In this document: positions 9,308 through 18,044 of the stretch, one piece after another
How positions within the stretch are numbered: the first letter of the stretch is position 1
Layout: each line of letters begins with the position of its first letter
Assembly: GCA_019751945.1 (NCBI GenBank)
Contig: JAIEMT010000045.1
Coordinates: 36,009 to 100,008, forward strand
DNA: 64,000 nucleotides
Source of the DNA: a bacterium
Lineage (GTDB): Bacteria; Bdellovibrionota; UBA1018
Direction of reading: 5' to 3'
The notes under the pieces: model-generated
What the model was told of the DNA's origin: nothing
Database searches by the model: none
Seen by the model: only the letters and a program-made list of their open reading frames with translations
Translations under genes and position numbers: made by a program

Positions 9308-9533
9308 CCCAACGACCAGACAAAATTTTTCATGAAACGCAGCTATACCAAAGGTGCACTGGGAGCAAGTGGGATTACGAGTGAAACCCAGCGGTTAAGC
9401 CCGACTGCGACAGAGCTCCCTTTCATCCATAGATTCAGTTTATCGATTGAGATGTCTTCCACGAGAGCTTTGTTTCCCTATCCCTATTCGTAGGGGTGCA
9501 GATCACTCAGACTTATGCTAGTACTAAGAACCT

Positions 9534-9779
9534 GTGACACCCGCTCAATTGAAAGCTCGAATTGAAACTTTGGCTCCTGGAACTCGTGCTGAGGTCACCG
9601 ACCTCACCGGTACGGAAGATCACTACCAGGCCACCATTGTTTCTCCTGCCTTTGAAGGCAAGATGATGATCGAGCAGCACCGCATGATTTTTGGGTTGTT
9701 GAAGGTGGAAGTGGATTCCGGCGAGGTCCACGCCCTCACTTTAAAAACTTTTACGCCAGAACAATACCGCTCAAAGTAA
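9534..9779 (+). CDS. BolA/IbaG-family protein
   Basis: 81 aa from a GTG start. BolA proteins bind monothiol glutaredoxins and take part in iron-sulphur cluster trafficking and iron sensing. The fold signature is visible as the run VTDLTGTEDHYQATIVS, the conserved EGKMMIEQHRMIF (loop/helix with the invariant His) and a C-terminal VHALTLKTF strand. It lies 10 bp before a monothiol glutaredoxin gene, the classic functional partner, so the pair very likely forms a BolA-Grx complex. Cytosolic. Confidence 0.92.
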   Translation: MTPAQLKARIETLAPGTRAEVTDLTGTEDHYQATIVSPAFEGKMMIEQHRMIFGLLKVEVDSGEVHALTLKTFTPEQYRSK

Positions 9780-9789
9780 GGAGATCCTC

Positions 9790-10110
9790 ATGAGCCATCC
9801 ACTTCGTTCGAAGGTTGAAGAAATTTCTAAATCCAAGCCCGTGGCTATTTTTATGAAGGGCACCCCGGATTTTCCGGCCTGTGGATTTTCATCGCGCGCC
9901 GTTCAAGTCTTGAAGGCTGCTGGAGCGAAGGACATTGCTTCTGTCGATGTTCTTTCGGATGATCCGCTTTGGGACGCACTGGAAGATTTCACCCAGTGGC
10001 CGACGGTTCCTCAGATTTTCATTGGCGGACAATTCATCGGTGGCTGCGATATTGTCACCGAGATGTTTGAGCGCGGCGAACTTCAGAAGATGCTCGCCGG
10101 CTCCAAGTAA
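9790..10110 (+). CDS. grxD: Monothiol glutaredoxin (Grx4 type)
   Basis: 106 aa, normal length. It has the diagnostic active site CGFS (Cys31) preceded by MKGTPDFPA, plus the glutathione-binding WPTVPQIFIGG and GGCDI motifs. Such proteins carry a glutathione-ligated 2Fe-2S cluster and deliver it to targets, often with BolA. An AAGGAG ribosome site sits just before the ATG, and the gene directly follows bolA in the same operon. Confidence 0.96.
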   Translation: MSHPLRSKVEEISKSKPVAIFMKGTPDFPACGFSSRAVQVLKAAGAKDIASVDVLSDDPLWDALEDFTQWPTVPQIFIGGQFIGGCDIVTEMFERGELQKMLAGSK

Positions 10111-10119
10111 TCTCAAAAG

Positions 10120-10266
10120 TTAGGTCATCGGATAGGCTTTTTTCTTCAAAGCCTTCTTGCTGCGTTCGACGGCGACTTTATGTTTCGCCGGCTTGGTGCC
10201 TTCTTTATAGGCGCGAGCCAGGTCCATGCGGCGTTTGCGGTTCTTATTGCTCAATCGTTTTGCCAT
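10120..10266 (-). CDS. 48-aa lysine/arginine-rich small protein
   Basis: A short frame with a good ribosome site (AGGAG 6 bp before the ATG at 10266). The product starts MAKRLSNKNRKRRMD, continues through a Lys-rich helix and ends KKKAYPMT. Roughly 19 of 48 residues are Lys or Arg, so it could bind nucleic acid like a small ribosomal or nucleoid protein, but I recognise no family. It converges on grxD, with 9 bp between the two stops, and is divergent from the lytic transglycosylase gene. Confidence 0.65.
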   Translation of the reverse strand: MAKRLSNKNRKRRMDLARAYKEGTKPAKHKVAVERSKKALKKKAYPMT

Positions 10267-10369
10267 GTTGATCTCCTGATCACCTGTATTAAATGAACCG
10301 AACCTGTAACACGCCCCTCATTCCTGAGCAATTGCGTTCTTTTAAGCTTCAGATAGACTTAAAAGAGCT

Positions 10370-12121
10370 GTGAAAAAGACCAGGTCAGGGACGGCCTTCA
10401 CAACCCGCATCATTCTAGTGCTTCTCCTCTCCGCACCTTTGGCGGGGTGTACGCCCATTGCTGCGTCGAGCACTATTCCTCCAGCTGACTTAGCCACCGT
10501 GATTGAAAAAAACCTCACGGGTTTAGAGATTGAAGAGGCTGCGCAGGGGAAGTGGACCCTGCTTCGGGACCAGGCCCAGCGTTTTGTGGATTTCAAACGG
10601 GGCAAGCTCGTAGGCAAAGCCAAGATGAACTGGTTAGCCAGCTGCCGTGAGAAAACCGGTCAGGACATGTTTTGTGATTACATCGTTTCCGACCGATCGA
10701 AAGCAGCTGAAACAGCGGTAGCTCCAGATGCCATCGGGGCCCACGCGGAAGAAGATGACGATCGTCCCGTTCCAGCCAAGTGGCAGGTGGTGAAGCTTCT
10801 CACTGCAGGGGATTTGAAAGAGCTCAAGCGCGTTCCTGAAAATCGCTTGATGTGGGGTATGCGTCGAATTCCGAAATGGGAAACCCTTCAGCCTTTAAGT
10901 GATGCTGCGGGCAGCGCACTCTTTTGTCCGCCCCCCGCCGTCTCCTATGCGTTGGCACAAAAGTCAGAAGAATTTTTGCCGGATGAAAAGTTTAGGCAGC
11001 AGGCCATCAAACACTACAAGCGCACAGTGAGTTGTTCGTCTTCGGTGGAGCTTGCGGATCGAGCTCGCTTCCGTCTCAGTTTGCTTCTCCTGTGGGAAGG
11101 CAATTGCAAAGATGCGGAAGAGCATCTTCAAACCTTGAGCGAACGCAAAGGCGGGGACTTTGTTTCTCGCAGTCTCTACTGGCGCAATCACTGCGCTCGA
11201 AAAAATAATGACACCGTATTTGCCACAGCTATGCGCTTGAGGTTGATCAACGAGTATCCGTTGAGTTCGCACGGGCTTTTGCTCCGTCAGCGCGGGCCTC
11301 AGGAAGTGAATGACCTCGCCGTGATTTTAGAAAAGAAGTCGGACGTGCTTCGCTACCGTTCAGAAACTAAGCCAGAATTGAATATTTTGGTTCGTGCAGT
11401 AGAAGTGTTGTTGGAATTAAAAGCCAATCGCCCGACGATTGAGTTGCTCGAAGCCCTCGCAGATCGAGTGGATGGTTCCGAAAGTAGCTTCCGTCTTTAC
11501 GTGGCTGTACTGATGAAGCGGGCGCATCACTTAGTCGGGCAGTTCCGAGTTCTCTCGCAGCTTTTCCGAGAAGATCCGAAATCCATTTCGCGGGCGACTT
11601 TGGAAATTTTCTATCCGCTGGATTACTCCGATCAGCTTCAACTTTATAAAGCCACGATCGATCCGTACTTGATAGCAGCGCTGATTCGGCAAGAGAGTGG
11701 TTTCAATACCAAGGCGCGGTCTCCCGCTGGGGCCGTGGGTTTGATGCAGCTCTTGCCATCTACAGCACGTCTTTGGTCCCGTTCGAGTGCGCGGCAACTC
11801 ACGGATCCGGCTGTGAACATCAAGGTGGGTGTGAAGTATTTCAAACACCTTTTGGATCGCTACCAGGGGGATGCCGAGTTGGCGTTGGCGGCCTACAATG
11901 CCGGACCTGAGAGAATCGACGAATGGTTGAAACGCTACCCGCTGAGTCAGCGTATTCTGTTCTTCGACATGATTCCCTTTAAAGAAACTCGCGATTATGT
12001 GGCGCTGATTTCTCGAAATTACTATTGGTATCTCAGCCTGTATTCCGATTTCGGACAGAATCAGTCCAATCGCAATCCGGCTTTCCAAAATAAAATGACG
12101 TTCAGCATTTTTGCGAATTAG
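10370..12121 (+). CDS. Soluble-type lytic transglycosylase, lipoprotein form
   Basis: Cleaves the MurNAc-GlcNAc bond of peptidoglycan to anhydro-MurNAc, probably anchored at the outer membrane. 583 aa from GTG, with signal peptide and lipobox PLAGC (Cys27). The middle is a helical repeat region (about 190-420) like the Slt70 superhelix. The C-terminal SLT domain has IRQESGFNTKARSPAG with catalytic Glu442, GLMQLLPSTA and AAYNAGPERI. It converges with the next gene, sharing 4 bp at the stops. Slt70 itself is not a lipoprotein, so this is a Slt/MltC-like hybrid arrangement. Confidence 0.92.
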   Translation: MKKTRSGTAFTTRIILVLLLSAPLAGCTPIAASSTIPPADLATVIEKNLTGLEIEEAAQGKWTLLRDQAQRFVDFKRGKLVGKAKMNWLASCREKTGQDMFCDYIVSDRSKAAETAVAPDAIGAHAEEDDDRPVPAKWQVVKLLTAGDLKELKRVPENRLMWGMRRIPKWETLQPLSDAAGSALFCPPPAVSYALAQKSEEFLPDEKFRQQAIKHYKRTVSCSSSVELADRARFRLSLLLLWEGNCKDAEEHLQTLSERKGGDFVSRSLYWRNHCARKNNDTVFATAMRLRLINEYPLSSHGLLLRQRGPQEVNDLAVILEKKSDVLRYRSETKPELNILVRAVEVLLELKANRPTIELLEALADRVDGSESSFRLYVAVLMKRAHHLVGQFRVLSQLFREDPKSISRATLEIFYPLDYSDQLQLYKATIDPYLIAALIRQESGFNTKARSPAGAVGLMQLLPSTARLWSRSSARQLTDPAVNIKVGVKYFKHLLDRYQGDAELALAAYNAGPERIDEWLKRYPLSQRILFFDMIPFKETRDYVALISRNYYWYLSLYSDFGQNQSNRNPAFQNKMTFSIFAN

Positions 12122-13170
12122 TTCAGATAAGAGTACTCGCGATAGCAGCGAGAAGACGGCTCTGCAAATTGCTTTTTAATCAGAGCTAAAAGCTCTTCGG
12201 GAGTTTCTTTTCCAGAGGTGTGCGGAGAGTGATTTCCGGAAATTACTTCGAAACCACACGTATGCCCGTTTGCTTGGGCTTGGCAGCGATAGTTGTAAAT
12301 CGCATCGAGGCTCACTACGTTTTCATCTCTTCCCACAACGATGAGGCCAGCTCGTCCGTTCTTGGCGAGGTCTTTTAAAATTGTTTCACTAGCTTCTTCA
12401 GCGGCATGAACCCAGTCAGCTGTGACATAGCGAGTGGAAATCTGCGCTTGCTCTTCTAAGTTTCTGGCGATTTCTAAAACAGAACCCCGAGGAGCTTCCG
12501 ATCGAGTATCAACAACCATTTCTTCTAAAAATGATTTTGAAAGAACATGGAGAATCAGTTTGCGGGTCTTCTCACCCATTCTTCCATTCCGAATTCCGTA
12601 GAGTGGACCAATAGACACATAGCCTCGGTTGAAGAGATCCGGTCTGAGATCGAAGGCGAGTTCGGCAACAGCTGCACCCGCAGAATGAGCGATCATATCT
12701 GGCAGAGTTCTAATTCCCCTGGCAGCGAGGTCGCGTTTCACCGGTCCATCGATAAACTCAATGGTGTCTTTGGCGTAGGTTTTGAAATCCTCAATGTGAA
12801 TGACATTGGGGCGGCTTGGAAGAGCGCGGTCTGAAACACCCTGACTTCGGGGTTCCATCATGTAGATCGGTCCGAAGCCATCTCGCATCAGTTTCGAAAT
12901 CATGTCGCCATAGGTAAATAGGGTTTCTCCTTTTCCCGGGACAATCACGAGTGGTTTGGGCGGAGTTTGGGGCCCACCAAAAATTCCGTAGTTTAAATGG
13001 GTTTTATCTTCCGTCGTAATAAAGCCCTTGCGCGCATCAGCGACGACTTTTTTAATGTGGAGAGTCATCTTGGACGCGTCTTCAGTGAAAGCGTCGCCTG
13101 GGTTGGGGTCCTCTGCCTGAACTGAGGCGGATATCATGAGAAGAATAAGGAAAAGGAGGCGAGAACCCAT
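12118..13170 (-). CDS. Secreted alpha/beta-hydrolase-fold protein
   Basis: About 350 aa from the ATG at 13170, which opens a good signal peptide (MGSRLLFLILLMISASVQA). An upstream ATG at 13233 would add 21 residues ahead of it. The fold is suggested by LVIVPGKGETLFTYGDM (oxyanion region), the nucleophile elbow AHSAGAAVAEL, a late Asp in VVGRDENVVS and a C-terminal His in SGNHSPH. This resembles lysophospholipase or monoacylglycerol-lipase proteins acting in the periplasm. The substrate is not evident. Confidence 0.7.
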   Translation of the reverse strand: MGSRLLFLILLMISASVQAEDPNPGDAFTEDASKMTLHIKKVVADARKGFITTEDKTHLNYGIFGGPQTPPKPLVIVPGKGETLFTYGDMISKLMRDGFGPIYMMEPRSQGVSDRALPSRPNVIHIEDFKTYAKDTIEFIDGPVKRDLAARGIRTLPDMIAHSAGAAVAELAFDLRPDLFNRGYVSIGPLYGIRNGRMGEKTRKLILHVLSKSFLEEMVVDTRSEAPRGSVLEIARNLEEQAQISTRYVTADWVHAAEEASETILKDLAKNGRAGLIVVGRDENVVSLDAIYNYRCQAQANGHTCGFEVISGNHSPHTSGKETPEELLALIKKQFAEPSSRCYREYSYLN

Positions 13171-13303
13171 CTCCCACTTATCGGAAAAACGGAGTGCTCT
13201 CTGAAAAAAGGCCCTCATTGACTCGGCGAGCAAGCTTAGCGTTTGTTAAGGCCTTTTTTAAATACCTATAGAAATTCCTTCTGACATACCTTAAGAAGCC
13301 AAT

Positions 13304-15100
13304 ATGTCTTCCATTCTTCACCGATTAGCGAAATGGGCCAGTGCACAGCCGAATGATCCGGCACAGATCTATAAGCACGACGGCAAGTGGGTCACCATCA
13401 CGGCCAAGGAGTATTGCGATCGTGTTTACCACCTGGCGGTTTTCCTCGATTCTCATGGAATCGGGAAGGGGACAGCTGGAGCCATTCTTTCTTACAATTG
13501 TCCGCAGTGGCTCCACATGGAGTTAGCGCTGATGCTGAGCGGTTCGCTGTCGGCGGGAATTTATCCCAACTCTACGTCGCATGATATTCAGTATGTTTTG
13601 AATCACGCAGGCGCTTCGATCTTAGCGGTGCAGAACCGTGAGTATTATGAAAAAGTTGTCGGCCCGAAGAAGGAATTTTCTCTCCCGTCTTTCGTAAAAC
13701 TGATTTTGGTTTTTGATGACGACAAGGGTTGCGCACCCAATGCGGTCGCCTACAGCGATGCCATTCGGGAGGGTGCCAAGCTGGTTCAAGCTGGAAAAGC
13801 TAAATCTTTGCAGCAGTATCTCGATCAAGTCGACATGCATGGCGGAGCATTCTTAATTTACACCTCGGGCACGACGGGTAACCCGAAGGGAGCATTGCTC
13901 AGTCACGACAACCTGACCTACACGTCGGACATTGTCATTCGCTATTGGAAGCTGCCGCCGAGCCCCGGAACTATTTTTTCATTCCTGCCGATTTCTCACA
14001 TTGCTGAAAAACTTCAGAGTATCGGCGTAGGCATCACTCAGCGTTACACGATTTACTATTGTACCAAGTTCGAAAACGTCGCCAAGGAAGTGGTCGAAGT
14101 GCAACCCACCTTGCTTCTCTGCGTTCCCCGTGTTTGGGAAAAGATGATGGAAGGCGTGTTAAGTAAAATCAAAACCGGAAAGGGCTTAAAGAAAGCCATG
14201 GCCAACTGGGCGCTTGACACTGGCGACCGAGTTGCAAACGCCAAGTTTGGAAAGAAGTTTCCGAATCCGTTGGATCTGATTCAGTACAAAGTTGCCGAGC
14301 CCATCATCATTAATAAGGTGAAGGAAGCTTTGGGATTGAAGAATGCTATGGTGTTGGCTTCTGGAGCGGCCATGTTGCCTGCGCACGTTTCTCGCTGGTT
14401 TAGACGTTTGGGCTTAGAAATTTTGGAAGACTACGGTCAAACTGAAACCACTGGTGTGGTTTGCATGACTCAGCCGGGTGTGGAATCGGCGGGGACCGTG
14501 GGTCGTCCGCTTCCGGGAATTGAATTCAAACTTGCCGAAGACGGAGAGATTCTCAGCAAGGGGCGCCACATTTTCGTGGGCTACTATAAAGATCAAAAAG
14601 CGACCGACGCCACTTTGATTGATGGCTGGGTTCACACCGGGGACCTTGGCGAAACTACGGATACGGGTTTGATTCGCATTCGGGGTCGTAAGAAGGAAAT
14701 TTTGAAGACTTCTGGTGGCAAGATGATTGCCCCGCTTCCCATCGAAGAAAAATTAAAAGCAAAAGGCATGATCAGCCAAGCCTGCATGGTGGGCGACAAT
14801 CGCAAGTACCTTTCCATTCTTTTGACCTTAGATGAAGCCACCACAGCTGAAATGCAGAAGAAGTCGGGCGCCATTACAGGTGATGGTCTGCAGATTTGTG
14901 ATGCTGAGGTTGTAAAGACCGTTCAGTCCTATATCGATAGTGTAAATTCTGAATTGGCGAGCTACGAGCAGATCAAACGCTTCGTAATTCTTGCCAAAGA
15001 GTTTTCTATCGCTGGTGGGGAAATGACCCCTACGCTCAAGATGAAGCGCAACGTAGTTGAAAAGAATTACAACGCCCTCATCGAGAGCATGTACGCGTGA
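13304..15100 (+). CDS. Long-chain fatty-acid--CoA ligase (AMP-forming)
   Basis: Activates fatty acids to acyl-CoA through an acyl-adenylate. 598 aa, the length of the eukaryote-like FAA1/ACSL group. It has the P-loop YTSGTTGNPKGALLSH near residue 187, the YGQTETTG adenine-site motif near 379, and the hinge and C-terminal GWVHTGDLG, RGRKKEILKTSGGK motifs with the catalytic Lys region. There is no signal peptide, so it is cytosolic or membrane-peripheral. Its stop overlaps the GTG of the Nudix gene by 4 bp. Confidence 0.94.
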   Translation: MSSILHRLAKWASAQPNDPAQIYKHDGKWVTITAKEYCDRVYHLAVFLDSHGIGKGTAGAILSYNCPQWLHMELALMLSGSLSAGIYPNSTSHDIQYVLNHAGASILAVQNREYYEKVVGPKKEFSLPSFVKLILVFDDDKGCAPNAVAYSDAIREGAKLVQAGKAKSLQQYLDQVDMHGGAFLIYTSGTTGNPKGALLSHDNLTYTSDIVIRYWKLPPSPGTIFSFLPISHIAEKLQSIGVGITQRYTIYYCTKFENVAKEVVEVQPTLLLCVPRVWEKMMEGVLSKIKTGKGLKKAMANWALDTGDRVANAKFGKKFPNPLDLIQYKVAEPIIINKVKEALGLKNAMVLASGAAMLPAHVSRWFRRLGLEILEDYGQTETTGVVCMTQPGVESAGTVGRPLPGIEFKLAEDGEILSKGRHIFVGYYKDQKATDATLIDGWVHTGDLGETTDTGLIRIRGRKKEILKTSGGKMIAPLPIEEKLKAKGMISQACMVGDNRKYLSILLTLDEATTAEMQKKSGAITGDGLQICDAEVVKTVQSYIDSVNSELASYEQIKRFVILAKEFSIAGGEMTPTLKMKRNVVEKNYNALIESMYA

Positions 15101-15645
15101 GTGCGTCCGGAAACGCTTACGAACAAGCCCTTCGAAAAGTGATCCCAGCCGTTTTGATCTATGCCCGCCTGGGCGAGCGCGTTTTGATGATTCATCGAAA
15201 CGATCCGGGCCGGGCCTCAACCGATTTTCATTCTGGAAAGTGGAACGGCTTAGGAGGTAAGCTTGAAGCCGATGAATCTCCACTTGAATGCGCGCGGCGA
15301 GAATTTTTTGAAGAAGCCGGCTTGCAATTGCCTCTCGAGGATTTCAAACCGCTCGGCGTGATTCAATTTCCTCTATTTAAACCAAAGAAAAATGAAGACT
15401 GGGTTGTTTTTCTATTTTCAGTCGAGTTGAAGAATCTCGATCCGCCTTTCAAAAACAATCCCTGGAAAAATTCGGATGAAGGCGAGCTTTCTTGGATTCC
15501 GTACAAAGAAGTACTTTCTTTGAACCTCTGGGAAGGGGATGCGCTGTTTCTGCCCGACGTGCTAGCACGTCGTTCAGTGATGGGATCCATCTGGTATGAC
15601 AAAGGACGCGTCGCTCGCCACTGGATTCAACCGCTTTCTGGTTGA
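15097..15645 (+). CDS. Nudix hydrolase (MutT-like)
   Basis: 182 aa from a GTG coupled to the preceding ligase gene. It has the complete Nudix box G-x5-E-x7-REFFEEAG beginning GGKLEADESP, preceded by KWNGLG, a context typical of the MTH1/8-oxo-dGTP group (LGKWNGLGGK). Probably sanitises oxidised nucleotides or hydrolyses a related nucleoside diphosphate-X. The link to acyl-CoA synthesis in the operon is unclear; a CoA-type Nudix would have a different motif and length. Confidence 0.88.
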   Translation: MSASGNAYEQALRKVIPAVLIYARLGERVLMIHRNDPGRASTDFHSGKWNGLGGKLEADESPLECARREFFEEAGLQLPLEDFKPLGVIQFPLFKPKKNEDWVVFLFSVELKNLDPPFKNNPWKNSDEGELSWIPYKEVLSLNLWEGDALFLPDVLARRSVMGSIWYDKGRVARHWIQPLSG

Positions 15646-15686
15646 ACAAATGCGCAACCGCAGTTAGAAGCCCGCAGTTTCGGGGT

Positions 15687-17330
15687 TTATTTTTTTACGA
15701 TCGGCGCTGTCTTTAGGAATTTCAGAGATTTGTAATTTTCTTCGGCCCAACGCAAGCTCCAGTCCGTCTTAAAAAGAAGGACTGGTAAGCCGTCTCGATC
15801 TTCGAGGCAACGACTGTCTTCTCGGCGCTCAAAGAAGTCCGGATCAAAGCCGGTGCCTTCGATCCAACGAGCGTGAACAAACGGCATTTTCTCAATTTTC
15901 ACATCGACGGAGTACTCGCTCTTGAGACGAGCTTGCAACACTTCAAATTGCAATGCACCGACAGCACCTAGCACAGGGTCCTTGTCGCCAAATCCGCGCT
16001 GCCGATAGACCTGAACCACACCCTCTTCAGAAAGCTGATCAAGGCCTTTCTTGAGCTGTTTGCGCTTCATGGGGTCTCGGATTGAAACTCCAGCAAAATG
16101 TTCGGGTGAGAATCGAGGCACCCCTTCGTATTCAAAGGCTGGGCCTTCGCAGAGCGTGTCTCCGATTCGAAGCTCGCCTGACGTATCGAGTAGGCCCACG
16201 ATGTCTCCTGGCCAGGCTTCTTCGATGATCACGCGTTCTTGTGCAAAGAAGTTGAGGGGTTTAGACAAGCGCACTGTTTTTTCTAAGCGGGCGTGTTTCA
16301 CATCCATGCCGCGAGTAAACTTCCCAGAACAGACGCGCATGAACGCAACCCGGTCGCGATGCGAAGGGTCCATATTGGCTTGAATCTTAAAGATGAAACC
16401 CGAAAACTTTTCTTCCTTCGGTTCCACGACCCGAATGGTGCTCATTCGGGGTTGCGGGCACGGAGCGAGGTCAATGAAGCGTTCCAAGAACCGCTGCACT
16501 CCGAAGTTATTCATCGCACTTCCAAAGAAGACAGGAGTGAGCTGGCCGGCTAGAACTTTGGCATGGTCAAAGGGATCGCCCGCCATTTCTAAGAGATCAA
16601 GATCATTCTTCAGCTTCTCGTGTAACTCTTTGGCTTGGTCGTCCCCTTCGGAAGAAGAGATCAAAGACAAGAAGACGGGATCGTCGACACCCGTCACTTT
16701 GCGAGGTGCTAATCGATCTTTCACATTGGCTTCACCACTGGTTTGGAAAAATAAGACTTCTTGAGACTGGCGATCGTAAACGCCTTTGAAGAATTCTCCC
16801 TGACCAATGGGCCAACTCATCGGGCAAGAGCGAATGCCCAGGACTTTTTCGAGTTCATCCAATAAGTCCAGCGGCTCTTGAGAGGGCCGATCGAGTTTAT
16901 TGATGAACGTAACGATAGGGAGTCCGCGCATCCGACAAACTTCAAAGAGTTTACGAGTCTGCGGTTCAACGCCCTTTGCAGCGTCAATGAGCATCACTGC
17001 GGCATCAGCAGCTGTCAGAGTGCGATAGGTATCTTCGGAGAAGTCCTTGTGGCCCGGAGTATCCAGCAGGTTGATTTGATTCCCCTGATATTCAAACTGC
17101 AGGACGCTGGTGCTGATCGAAATTCCGCGCTGCCTCTCGATTTCCATCCAATCGGAAGTGGTATTGCGTTGATTGGCTTTTGCTCGCACGGCTCCGGCAA
17201 GGTGAATGGCACCGCCGTAGAGCAAAAGTTTCTCAGTGAGAGTGGTCTTGCCGGCGTCAGGATGCGAAATAATTGCGAACGTACGTCGGCGGGCAACCTC
17301 TTTATTGAGCTGATTGGATAAAACACTCAT
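15687..17330 (-). CDS. prfC: Peptide chain release factor 3
   Basis: Translational GTPase that recycles RF1/RF2 from the ribosome. 547 aa, in the normal range. The G motifs are visible: SHPDAGKTTL (P-loop, residue 22), switch segment around ERQRGISISTSV, DTPGHKDFSEDTYR, and FINKLDRPS. The RF3-specific C-terminal domain holds VGALQFEVLQARL. It lies 16 bp downstream of the DUF1232 gene. Confidence 0.97.
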   Translation of the reverse strand: MSVLSNQLNKEVARRRTFAIISHPDAGKTTLTEKLLLYGGAIHLAGAVRAKANQRNTTSDWMEIERQRGISISTSVLQFEYQGNQINLLDTPGHKDFSEDTYRTLTAADAAVMLIDAAKGVEPQTRKLFEVCRMRGLPIVTFINKLDRPSQEPLDLLDELEKVLGIRSCPMSWPIGQGEFFKGVYDRQSQEVLFFQTSGEANVKDRLAPRKVTGVDDPVFLSLISSSEGDDQAKELHEKLKNDLDLLEMAGDPFDHAKVLAGQLTPVFFGSAMNNFGVQRFLERFIDLAPCPQPRMSTIRVVEPKEEKFSGFIFKIQANMDPSHRDRVAFMRVCSGKFTRGMDVKHARLEKTVRLSKPLNFFAQERVIIEEAWPGDIVGLLDTSGELRIGDTLCEGPAFEYEGVPRFSPEHFAGVSIRDPMKRKQLKKGLDQLSEEGVVQVYRQRGFGDKDPVLGAVGALQFEVLQARLKSEYSVDVKIEKMPFVHARWIEGTGFDPDFFERREDSRCLEDRDGLPVLLFKTDWSLRWAEENYKSLKFLKTAPIVKK

Positions 17331-17346
17331 AAGAAGTGACGACGAC

Positions 17347-17913
17347 TTAAATCGTGTCTTTAACGGTCGACGCGAGAGGATCCGTCAGCAGATTCAGGAC
17401 GGCGCCCATCACCGCCAGGTCATCCATGTAACCGATGAGCGGAACAGCATCCGGAATGACGTCGAACGGATTGATAAAATAAGCTAAAGCTCCAGCGCAG
17501 AGAGCGCGGGACTTTGACGGAATCTTCGACGAGTTCATGTTCGAGATAAGCTTGCCGCAGTAATTTTTGAAGAACGGATCAATGCCCTTTTCAGTGAGCT
17601 TTTCGTTCACGCCGGATTCTAGGCGCACGGATTCATGAACCTGTGCAGCGCCTGTTTCTTCGAGCTGATGAATTAAGTCAGCGAAGTTCTTAGGAGTGCC
17701 CAACGGATTTTTTCCAGCCAAGGAACCACTGGGGCTATTGATGTGTTCGTTCATGAGGAGCAAGTACTTGGTCGGAAGTTTGTGCTCCGGACCTTTCTTG
17801 AGCCAACGACGAATGGTCATGTGCGAAAGATGTACACGTTTAGCGAACTGCTCAGGTGACAAGCCATGGTTGTCTAAATGAGTTCGCAAATCCCCGACAG
17901 TCTGAATGGTCAT
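17347..17913 (-). CDS. HTH plus DUF1232 protein
   Basis: 188 aa from the ATG at 17913 (an upstream start at 17985 is possible). The N-terminus looks like a helix-turn-helix (LSPEQFAKRVHLSHMTIRRW, residues about 18-37 from this start). The C-terminus has the DUF1232/YkvA signature, a hydrophobic AYFINPFDVIPDAVPLIGYMDD. DUF1232 proteins are usually small membrane-associated proteins of unknown role; the HTH attachment is less common and suggests a membrane-linked or self-regulating DNA-binding protein. A palindrome lies upstream at 17980-17993. Confidence 0.75.
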   Translation of the reverse strand: MTIQTVGDLRTHLDNHGLSPEQFAKRVHLSHMTIRRWLKKGPEHKLPTKYLLLMNEHINSPSGSLAGKNPLGTPKNFADLIHQLEETGAAQVHESVRLESGVNEKLTEKGIDPFFKNYCGKLISNMNSSKIPSKSRALCAGALAYFINPFDVIPDAVPLIGYMDDLAVMGAVLNLLTDPLASTVKDTI

Positions 17914-17979
17914 AGTTAGTTTAGCCTCTTCTCTCCACCCATTCATGCTTTTAACGTGGGGGAAAGTCAAGGCTAACAG

Positions 17980-17993
17980 GTACACGACTGTAC
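17980..17993. promoter_or_regulatory. Short palindrome, possible operator
   Basis: GTACA-CGAC-TGTAC, a perfect 5-bp inverted repeat with a 4-bp centre, about 70 bp upstream of the HTH-DUF1232 start. Its place between that gene and the response-regulator terminator makes an autoregulatory operator possible, but no binding evidence exists and a repeat this short can occur by chance. Confidence 0.3.
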
Positions 17994-18022
17994 AGGGTTC
18001 GCCTAGCTCGTGCTAATTCTTT

Positions 18023-18044
18023 GAAGCATCTTTTGTTATGCTTC
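18023..18044 (-). terminator. Hairpin after the sigma-54 response regulator gene
   Basis: Perfect 7-bp stem (GAAGCAT at 18023-18029 with ATGCTTC at 18038-18044) and an 8-nt loop directly beside the stop codon of the response regulator. On the minus strand the hairpin is followed by AAAGAATTAG rather than a U-run, so it may slow or protect the transcript end rather than terminate strongly. Confidence 0.4.

Noticed and set aside
15668..15686. Terminator after the first Nudix gene
   Set aside because: Only a 4-bp CCCG/CGGG stem before a T-run that overlaps the prfC stop; too weak to list as a feature.
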